A stretch of 64,000 nucleotides of DNA from Lathyrus oleraceus (Eukaryota > Streptophyta > Magnoliopsida > Fabales > Fabaceae): the NCBI RefSeq assembly GCF_024323335.1, contig NC_066584.1:424290319-424354318 (forward strand), read 5' to 3'. This document shows positions 54,667 through 64,000 of the stretch, piece by piece. How positions within the stretch are numbered: position 1 is the stretch's first letter; every line of letters starts with the position of its first letter. Under the pieces are notes generated by a model, which was not told the origin of the DNA, ran no database searches, and saw only the letters and a list, made by a program, of their open reading frames with translations. A program made the translations under genes and the position numbers.

Positions 54667-55560
54667 GTGCTGAAACTTACTGCTACTCTTAATTGCATAT
54701 TAACTTTCACCTCCTATGACTGCATTATTCAGGGAAACCCTACCTTGATGAGGATTGGTGCAACTAATCTTCATCACGACCTATACATCCTCACCTTGCC
54801 TACCCACATCAATAATTGTACCCTTTGGCACAATAGACTTAAACATCCCTCTAATGAAGTTTTACTTCAAATCAATAAAAAATTTCCTTTAACTAATTTT
54901 TCTAAAAATTATTTACCTTGTGATGTTTGTTTTTATGCTAAACATAAAAGATTACCTTTTCAGGATAGTAGCAGTGTGTCTCTTAAACCTTTTAACCTTA
55001 TTCATATGGATATATGGGAACCTTTTTCGATACCTTCCATGAATGGTCACAAATACTTTCTAACTTTCATTGATGATCACACTCGTTATTGTTGTATTTT
55101 CTTAATGAAACTTAAATTTGAAGCATCTTTATTAGTTCAATCTTTTACTAAATTTGCTAAAACTCAATTTAACACAACCATCAAAGTAATTGGTCAGATA
55201 ATGGCCCTGAATTTACTTTAAAAAAATGTATCTCACTAATGGTATTCATCACCAAACTTCTTGCATAAATACTCCCCAATGAAATGGCTTAGTTGAACGT
55301 AAACATCAACATTTGCTAAATGTCACGCGTGCTTTACTTTTACAATCTAAACTTCCAAAAGTTTTTTGGTCACATGCTTTTACATATGTTATTTTCTTAA
55401 TTAATCGGTTACCTACTAAATTACTCAATTTTTAATGTCCTTTTACTCTTTTATTTGGTGTTGTTCCTGACTACTCTGTTATGAAAACATTTGGATGTCT
55501 TGTGTATGCTTATATTTCTAAACGTAATTGAACTAAACTTGACCCTAGGTCTTGTAAATG
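54667..55560 (+). pseudogene. Copia integrase, frameshifted
   Basis: GAG-pre-integrase zinc site TLWHNRLKHPSNEVLLQI and LPCDVCFYAKHKRLPF, then core Asp in LIHMDIWEPF and FLTFIDDHTRYCCIFLMKLK. At about 55190 the frame slips: the second Asp motif (WSDNGPEFT) is in the next frame. The Glu motif (VERKHQHLLN) and VFWSHAFTYVIFLINRLPTK follow with stops. Confidence 0.87.
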
Positions 55561-56039
55561 TGTGTACTTAGGAACAAAATATGGTGTCAAAGGACACATT
55601 TTGTATGACATTAGTAGTAGGAATATTTTTATTTCTCATGAGTCTATATTGTTTGAGCACATATTTTCTCTTCCCACTCATCATGTCACCCATGACTCTT
55701 CCCCTTCCCCAAACTTATTGACAACCTTACCCCCAATGTATCCCCTTCCACACACCTTCCCCAAACCCCCACAATTCCAATCACACTACTCCTACCTCTA
55801 ATCTTGACATCCAAACTACACCTGATAATCATATCACCTCTATCCCGCCAGCCACCCAACACGCCTTAAGAAAATCTTATAGAATGTCTAAGCCTTCTAC
55901 CTATTTATAAGACTATCATTGCTCCCTTTTACAAGGTACTTCTTGTTCCTCTCCTTGAACTACTTCAGGTATAATTTCTCACCCCCTTTCTAATGTCTTA
56001 TCTTATGACAATTTATCTCTCAATCGTAGAATTTTTAAC

Positions 56040-57120
56040 CTAACCATTTATAGAAAAATTGAAACCAAATCCTATTCTAGTGCCATTAAAGATCCTAACT
56101 GGCAACAAGCTATTAATGTTGAATTTACATATCTCACTAACACTAATACTTGGGATCTTATTTCCCTTCCTCCCAATAAAATTGCCATCGGTTTAAAATG
56201 GATTTTTAATAAATTATTTTGGCTAACGGTACTATTGAGAGATACAAGGCACGACTTGTCGCCAAAGGTTTTAATCAAATTGAGGGTTTAGAGTATTTAG
56301 AGAGTTTTAGTCATAATATAAAAATGACTATCAATAGATTATTATTTATTGCCTCTATATTAAATTGACACCTTCATCAACTAGACATTAACACTCCCTT
56401 CCTTCATGGTGATTTAGAGGAGGAAGTTTACATGAAATTTCCCCTCGGTTTAAAAGTCCCTAATAATAATAACAATATGGTCTATAAGTTAAATCCATTT
56501 ATGGCTTAAAATATGCTAACCATCAATGGAACCAAAAACTTACTTCCATTCTAGTCACTCCTGACTATCATCAATATAAATCAGATTACTCTTCGTTCAC
56601 TAAGAAATCTCTTAATTCTTCCACTGTTATTCTTATCTATGTTGATGATCTTATTCTTGCAGGAAATGACTTAATTGAATTTTCTAACATTAAACAACTG
56701 CTTGACATGAAATTTAGCATAAAAGATCTAGGCTATCTCAAATACTTCCTTGGATTTGAAACTGCTAGGTCTTCTACAAGAATTAGCCTATGTCAACACA
56801 AATGTGCTCTCAATTTATTCCAAAATACATGCCTTCTTGCTGAAAAACTTGTGTCAACCCCAATGGATTCTGGTTGCCTTATAGATAAAGATGATTCCCT
56901 CCTGATAGACCCATCCATTTTTGGGAGTTTGATTGGTAAATTACTATATTTAACTCATTCTGGCCCTGCTATTACGTTTGTTGTCTGCAGGCTCAACCAA
57001 TACTTAAATGCACCCACCAACACGCATATGTTGGCTGCTACGAGGATTTTATGTTACATCAAACAAGCCCATGCACTCAGTCTTTATTTCAAGAAAAAAT
57101 CTCCTCTCAACATCACCGGC
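56040..57120 (+). pseudogene. Copia reverse transcriptase, broken
   Basis: Start of RT near 56090 (DPNWQQAINVEFTYLTNTNT, WDLISLPPNK), frameshift around 56210, RYKARLVAKGFNQIEGLEYL, then [33 protein letters not shown] (catalytic box) and MKFSIKDLGYLKYFLGFE up to YLTHSGPAITFVVCRLNQYL. Several stops (for example 56366, 56508). Confidence 0.88.
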
Positions 57121-57422
57121 TTCACAGGTCCATCATTGGTTTTACTTTTCTCCTTGGGTAAAATTTCTTATGCTGGAAATCAAAGAAGCAAAATATAGTG
57201 TCAAAATCCTCTTCTGAAGCAGAATATCAGGCTCTCGCCGACACTTATTGTGAGGCGCAATGGCTATTATTTCTTCTTCAGAATTTTGGCATACCACACA
57301 TACAACCGATCACATTATTCTGCGACAATAGAAGTGCCATCCATATTGTTTCCAACCCTATTTTCCATGAAAGAACGAAGCACATTGAGATGGACCGCCA
57401 CCTTGTTCATGACAAACTTTAA
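57121..57422 (+). pseudogene. Copia RNase H
   Basis: SKSSSEAEYQALADTYCEAQ, then WLLFLLQNFGIPHIQPITLF and CDNRSAIHIVSNPIFHERTK with HIEMDRHLV are the standard copia RNase H motifs. The first acidic residue region (GFTGPSLVLLFSLGK) is altered and a stop separates it from the rest. Confidence 0.87.
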
Positions 57423-57564
57423 GCCAAGATAATCCACATGATGCACATCATCAAATTTGCAAACCAAATAGTGGACCTCTTCATTAAGTCCCTCCATTGT
57501 GGTCCTTTTCATTCCCTTGTTAACAAACTAGGAATGATTGACATCCATTCTAGTTCGAGGGGGT

Positions 57565-57764
57565 TGTTACAACTTAATTATTTTTATTTACTTTTCATTT
57601 TTTTCTGTTATTATTTTAAGGGTTTTTAGCTTTTTCTCTTTTACCTTCGACGACTATACTTTTAGGATATATATACCTACCACCTATGATTGTACAGTAT
57701 GAAAGTGAATTCAATAAAAATGTATTTTTTCTTTTGATGAGAAAGTTGTGCATCCCCTGCAACA
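57565..57764 (+). repeat. 3' LTR of the copia element, 200 bp
   Basis: Preceded by a purine tract (TTCGAGGGGG), begins TGTTACAACTTAATT and ends CCCTGCAACA, with matching TGTT...AACA ends. It has a TATA-like ATATATATA at 57669. Confidence 0.82.
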
Positions 57765-58932
57765 CTTTTATCAAATTACATGAAGTGGAGTTAGTTTTGT
57801 TGACAAAATGAGTAGTAATAGTTAAATCAAAATAACTTTAACTTCATTAATTTGAAGATATGACTTCTTAAACTTGATTTTTAAATACAACTATGAAAAC
57901 AATGTCCCTGATTGAATGTTTACAGGATTGAAAAATATCAACTAATTCAATATTAATGATTTTGATAATAAATGTATCCAAAGAATCAAACTTTTCTTTC
58001 TATTATAAGAAAACAGAGTGTAGAGTCTATCACTTCTCCTTAAAATTATGTTGTAGGGATTTATTTGAATATGTGAATAGAAAAAAGAAATTATTAGAAG
58101 AAACTATTTGTCAAAGTAAAGAATGACATAAACTATTAGAAGTTGTAAACTTTTTTTTGTAACAATTGCATTGGTGAGTGAATAAACATGTGAATGAAGA
58201 AATGCATTGGTGAGTGAATAAACATGCGAATGAAGAAAATATAATGATTTTTCTCTAATCATAAAAGGTAGAACAATTTTTCTTATGTATGGAGAATGCA
58301 ACATATCATTAATTAATAACTTGATAGCATATTATCGATTACATTTTCATAGAAAAACTACCAAACACGAAAACTTAATTAAACACAATAAAACTTTATG
58401 ACAGTAAAATTACAACTAAATGACATTCATTTTATTTAGTACACAATAAGAATAGGCATTCATCCTATCCATCAACAAAAAGTGATCTGCAAACTGCTAA
58501 AGGAACAACATTATTATAAAAGAGAAAAAGACGTACTCATCCCGTACAGAAGGTATAAAATAGCATCCTGCAAAAAGTTAATTAATTTTAGTACTTTGAA
58601 ACAACATCAAAGTATTGCGATTTTCATAGAATAAATTGCATATGGAAATAGATAATAAATGGCCAGGATATAAAAGATAACTTAATTGTGCAAAATTGCA
58701 TAGATATAGGTTTATTTTGTTTGCTATGGCTTATTATTTAACATTCAGGTACTAATAGAGGAATAGAAGAAGATTTAATATGTTTAAATATCATACCCCT
58801 TTGATATCCAAAAATAGTGAAGGAGGATCATAATATAAATTGTAGAAATACTTTCGTTATGAAAAATAAGAAAAAATAACCGTCGGTACCTGTTTATCAT
58901 TCATCCACTTTAGAGCAACGAGAGAGTTGCAT
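57765..58932. other. Low-copy AT-rich intergenic region
   Basis: No gene found. It contains a 36-bp two-copy tandem (58168-58241). The part next to 58932 is the presumed 3' flank of the receptor-like gene. Confidence 0.5.
58168..58241. repeat. 36-bp direct tandem duplication
   Basis: GCATTGGTGAGTGAATAAAC followed by ATGYGAATGAAGAAA occurs twice back to back with one difference. Confidence 0.93.
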
Positions 58933-59904
58933 TCACTCTTTCCACCACATGAAAGTTTTCAATATCAAAGTGTTCAAGAATTTGGAGTAAGTTTCTCTCC
59001 AAGAGGGTAGTAACAATATTGAGCCTACCAATCCAACAAAACCAATAAAGAATCCTATCACCATGCCCATGTATAATGCTTCTAAAAATACTGAATTGTC
59101 ATCTCCTGCATCATAAGTTGTTGGCACTTGATGCTTTGATGGCTCTTCTCCAGGACATTTTATATCAAGGGGGTCTCCACACAGATTAGAATTTTTTTCA
59201 AAACACGAAGCGTTAAAGCTTTGCAACTGTGTTCCAATTGAAATTTTTCCATAGAGCTGATTGTTTGACAAATCCAACATACTAAGACGATCAATTTGTA
59301 CTAAACTTGAAGGGATTCTTCCAGACAGATGATTTGTTGATAGATCAAGAAATTCTAATGACTTTAAGTTTCCCACTTTTGAAATGATTTTCCCAGTGAG
59401 ATTGTTCCTTGACAAATTTAAGGAAGTCAAGATATCCCAGTGTGAAAGATTACCTATTTGCAAAGGAATCTTCCCATAATAACCATCATATGAGAGATCA
59501 AGATATCTTAATTTACTAAAGGAGCCAATGAACTTTGGGATTTGACTCCTAGTATACAAATAACTGAGGTCTAAATATTTTTTATGTTGTAGCTCAGTTA
59601 TTGAAGAACTGATTTTACCGCTAAAATTGTGTGTATAGGAAAGATTGAAATCAAGCCTTTGAACATAACCTGTTTGTTTGTTGCATTGAATTTCCCATTT
59701 GCAGCAATCTTCATTTTGATTGTCCTTCCATGAAGACAACCACATGGCAGACTCAAGATGAAGTTCTTTTTTGAATTTGAGCAAAGGATCTCGCTCCTTC
59801 TCTTTGCACATTGTTTTTCCATTCTCCATTGATGAGTTGAATCCAAAAATGGAGGGTAACACAACCAATGCATGGAATATTAAAATAATATATTTTCTCT
59901 TCAT
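58933..59904 (-). CDS. Short LRR receptor-like protein (RLP, EIX2/Cf type), internally shortened
   Basis: A single open frame of 323 residues from ATG 59904. Signal peptide: about 1-22 (hydrophobic IILIFHALVVLPSIFG). N-terminal LRR cap: 30-90 with CKEKERDPLLKFKKEL and the Cys pair in DCCKWEIQC. About six LRRs follow (YLDLSYLYTRSQIPKFIGSF, RYLDLSYDGYYGKIPLQIGN, LTSLNLSRNNLTGKI, EFLDLSTNHLSGRIPSSL, SMLDLSNNQLYGKI). Then the C-terminal cap (NLCGDPLDIKC), a short acidic spacer, one membrane helix (MGMVIGFFIGFVGLVGSILL) and a ~25-residue cytosolic tail without kinase. Family members have 20-30 LRRs and 800-1,000 residues, so most repeats are missing between IGNLSH and ILTSLN. RLPs sense extracellular ligands at the plasma membrane with partner kinases. 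Whether this copy works is unknown. Confidence 0.85.
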   Translation of the reverse strand: MKRKYIILIFHALVVLPSIFGFNSSMENGKTMCKEKERDPLLKFKKELHLESAMWLSSWKDNQNEDCCKWEIQCNKQTGYVQRLDFNLSYTHNFSGKISSSITELQHKKYLDLSYLYTRSQIPKFIGSFSKLRYLDLSYDGYYGKIPLQIGNLSHWDILTSLNLSRNNLTGKIISKVGNLKSLEFLDLSTNHLSGRIPSSLVQIDRLSMLDLSNNQLYGKISIGTQLQSFNASCFEKNSNLCGDPLDIKCPGEEPSKHQVPTTYDAGDDNSVFLEALYMGMVIGFFIGFVGLVGSILLLPSWRETYSKFLNTLILKTFMWWKE

Positions 59905-59960
59905 GATTTTACCAACAATTAAAGATGTTATTTTATCATGAATGTAGTACTATATTCTCG

Positions 59961-61445
<1,485 letters not shown>

Positions 61446-61521
<76 letters not shown>
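61446..61521. repeat. (GA)n microsatellite, ~76 bp
   Basis: Pure GA run at the edge of an Ogre-type LTR fragment. A minus-strand ORF through it is a Leu-Ser repeat artefact. Confidence 0.97.
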
Positions 61522-61524
<3 letters not shown>

Positions 61525-62580
61525 GTAAAATAGAAGAGTCCTGCCAAATTTTATTTGATTCCTCTTTAGGAGAGGAGAGGGAAAATAGTTAATAAAACCC
61601 TCAAAAGGAAAAAAAGAAAAGGATAGAGAATCAGTCTCACAAACGAGATTGAGTTCGGAAGTCGATCACGCAAAGGGGAGATATTAGCACCTCTCACGTC
61701 CATGGTACTTCATGTGAACCATTTAAATTGTCTACGTGTGTGTGTATTTATCTGCTTATTGCTTTATTTTTAAAATGATAGTGTGAAAGAATGACATTTG
61801 GATTTTTTATTACTGTGTTCGCCAAGGATTGTGGCCCTTGTACCTACGTATCATTCATCGAGTGATGAAGAATCAGATCTCCGTAGTTTGGAGTAGAAGA
61901 TGTTTGTGGGTTGGTTAATTTTACCTTTGAGAAAAAGGTTTTCGGTGTGAGGCCCTAAGGCGCAAAAAAATAAGTTTGATGGGTTGATGTTGATTTTACC
62001 TTGAAAAAAGGGTTTATGAAAAGAAGTTTATGATTAGATTACACTAAAGTCTATGGGCGAAGGTGAATATTCTAGACAAACAAGCCAGGTGTCTTGTCTC
62101 CAAATTAATCAGAGTAAGGGTAAGAAAGCTCAATCCTTACTCATTCCCCATCACTTAAGGCTCGTGGCACACAATATTAATCGTAGTTTTATTGTTTTTT
62201 TTAGTTTGATTATGAAAATGTCGTTTGACGTTTGGTCAAGGGTTTATTGATTTAATTTTGAAATTGGTGATGTTCAATGGATATACAAAATAACCAAGAA
62301 AGAAAATTAAAGGGTCTCATTCTAAGGTAGCCCAAGAGAAAGCTTTGTGTGTGCAAAAATGACCTAAGCTAACAAAGGATAATGGTCTTACAGTCATGTC
62401 TCCCTAGGGTAGTGCCATGATGCCATTCTAACAACAAGAATGTAAGTTACAGATGAAATTCAAAGTTGAGGCAAAGGGTCAAAAGATAAGGGAAAGGTCC
62501 CCAAGCAAGGGTCCTAAATAAAAACCTCTAAGTTCAATGATGATTACAAGTGAAATACATCTTTTTGGTCTTATAATTTT
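61522..62580 (-). repeat. Ogre-type LTR fragment (3' part), minus strand
   Basis: Complementary to the end of the 46732-51133 LTR: the blocks GGACTCTTC (near the end), CTCCAAACTACGGAG (near 61886), TAAGGCTCGTGGCACAC (62157) and CACTACCCTAGGG (62405) occur in inverted order. Cut at 62580 by the insertion of a copia element and at 61521 by the GA tract. Confidence 0.78.
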
Positions 62581-63933
62581 TGAAGGAGAAGGGCGATCCA
62601 AAACACAGCGGAATTTTAAAAAAATTCTCCTTTAGTGATCCTTACGAATGAGCATGATCAGTGATAGAATCGTTACCTCTTGTGGCGATTGAAACCTTTG
62701 ATGCAGATCTACGGAGTGATCACGAACGTTGAATGGTGACAACGCATCTACTGAGTCCACACGAACGGATTCCTTCAATCTCAGTGCTAGCTGCTACGAA
62801 TGAAGGCTTTGAGTGAGAGAGAGAGAGAGAGAGAAACGAAATTATAACTGCACAAATGCTTCTGCGCAAGGGTTCTATTTATAGAACCACTTGTGTGGGC
62901 TGCAAGCTAGAAAGCTCGCTTAAGTGTATGTGGCTCATATCTTATAATATGTCAAAATCACTTAAGTGTGTAGTACCTTACCACATTTCGTATTCTACTT
63001 AAGTACACCGTACCTTACGATGTTCTACAATTCACTTAAGTGCACCGTACCTTATGGTGTTCCTTAGTTACTCTATCTCTTATCAATCCTTCCTTTTGTG
63101 TGTGACCCTGTAGGTTTTCGCGACATTGGCAATTATATTAAATCACGTATTTAACATAATAAACAGTGAGTGGTATCTAGTAACACATCACTGCTACCCA
63201 AGACATGAAAATGTCATGTGATCTGACAAATCTTTTTGTGATAATACTTATGTGTACAATTACCCTTTTGCCCTTATGTCTATATTGAACACAAGACATA
63301 GACCGTGTCATCCTTGTCTAGTTCAATATTGGACCCATAGACATTTATCCTGTTACGCAGGATGGGCAAATTCCATCTAGGTCACTCATATGCCTCAGCA
63401 TGCTTCGTGGAGTACCCATCAACTGTCTTTATGGTCATCCAGTTACGGACAATGTTTGATCAGTAATAAGGCACTCGACTCTACATCTAGGATCCATAGT
63501 GGTTTTAGGTCGAAGGGTGGTATACACCATTATCACCATGAGAATAGCTTATGACATTTTGCATAACATTCTATATAGTATTCTCATAACGGGTCGATCC
63601 AGTATAAATATTACTCTTAATATTCATACTTATGTTTAAGACTTGATAACTCCTTATCCATGATCCATGAGATGTGATCATCGGTCTATATACATAATAG
63701 TCTTAATACTTTAATGTTATCCCATTTCACATTAAAGCTCGACTATGGATACTTTAAGAATAATGTCTTTATGTTTAATGGGATCTCATGATTAAGTCAC
63801 ACTTGATACATTAAACGGACTAGCTATTCTAGGGACTTTATTAAACAAACATAATAAAGAAAAAACCTTTTATTATTAATAAATAATTCGATACAAATAC
63901 CAAAAGTATTGGCCTCTAGGGCTTACACCAATA
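62581..63933 (-). repeat. 3' LTR of a copia-type element, 1,353 bp, same family as the solo LTR at 41894
   Basis: In minus orientation it begins TATTGGTGTAAGCCCTAG (TG changed to TA) at 63933 and ends CTTCTCCTTCA at 62581. It carries the same internal features as the solo LTR ((GA)n at 62815-62833, the GTAAGGTAC-type repeats, the poly-pyrimidine end). Confidence 0.92.
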
Positions 63934-64000
63934 ATCTTCCACTAGCACTAAAGCCAATCATGCATACCCCTAATGCCCATAGATCGAGTATAGCCATCAT
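63934..64000 (-). mobile_element. 3' end of copia internal region, continues beyond the window
   Basis: On the minus strand the last bases before the LTR are a purine tract (AGTGGAAGAT) preceded by GGCATTAGGGGTATGCATGA, the usual lead-in to this LTR family. The body of the element lies to the right of 64000. Confidence 0.78.

Larger units (their letters stand above)
54126..57764 (+). mobile_element. Ty1/copia retrotransposon, 5'-truncated by the Ogre insertion
   Basis: Plus strand: end of gag with a decayed zinc knuckle (CTYCNKPDH, 54135), protease, integrase, RT, RNase H and a 200-bp 3' LTR. The 5' LTR and most of gag are gone. Stops and frameshifts throughout mark an old copy. Confidence 0.88.

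Overview
This is a eukaryotic nuclear window from a plant with a large, repeat-rich genome. Three things point to a legume, most likely tribe Fabeae (pea, vetch or lentil type): giant Ogre/Tat LTR retrotransposons with ~4-5 kb LTRs, SIRE/Maximus-type copia elements, and the CACTA families. The genus is an inference. Almost the whole window is nested transposable elements. The only plausible host gene I can support is a short receptor-like protein with leucine-rich repeats on the minus strand at 58.9-59.9 kb. There are no CRISPR arrays, rRNA genes or operons.

Layout. 1-5067: minus-strand gypsy debris (an LTR end, a Tat-type 3' region, an integrase tail, and an LTR fused to it). 5068-15322: a minus-strand SIRE-like copia element with its 5' LTR at 13928-15322. 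It is split by a 5.6 kb CACTA transposon (6190-11818, target duplication TTG) that carries exon/intron fragments of three host genes: RNase H2 subunit A, mevalonate diphosphate decarboxylase and a class III HD-ZIP transcription factor. 15323-23423: a plus-strand Tat gypsy element with decayed pol and a long antisense plant-mobile-domain ORF. 23424-33362: a minus-strand Helitron with a multi-exon replication protein A gene. A second CACTA (26142-29696, target duplication CCA) sits inside one RPA exon. A near-perfect inverted repeat with ~500 bp arms lies in the Helitron 5' region. 33363-35060: LTR remnants. 35060-54125: a minus-strand Ogre element (truncated RT, PR, gag, ORF1, tandem-repeat leader, PBS, ~5.4 kb LTR) interrupted by two solo LTRs: a 1,388 bp one with perfect TSD TCCTG, and a 4.4 kb one. 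54126-57764: a 5'-truncated plus-strand copia with a 200 bp 3' LTR. 57765-61521: the most gene-like, low-copy stretch, with the receptor-like protein and long AT and GA microsatellites. 61522-62580: an Ogre-type LTR end. 62581-64000: the 3' LTR of a copia element of the same family as the 1,388 bp solo LTR, running off the right edge.

The elements show at least five nesting events. The most interesting unit is the Pack-type CACTA. Its captured HD-ZIP III fragment keeps all seven splice junctions and, once spliced, an intact miR165/166 target site, yet it has a nonsense codon in the leucine zipper. It could make a non-coding miR166-targeted or decoy transcript. The Helitron is the second: it looks recent, carries RPA but no RepHel, has a duplicated 5' end, and contains a self-complementary inverted repeat that could seed siRNAs.
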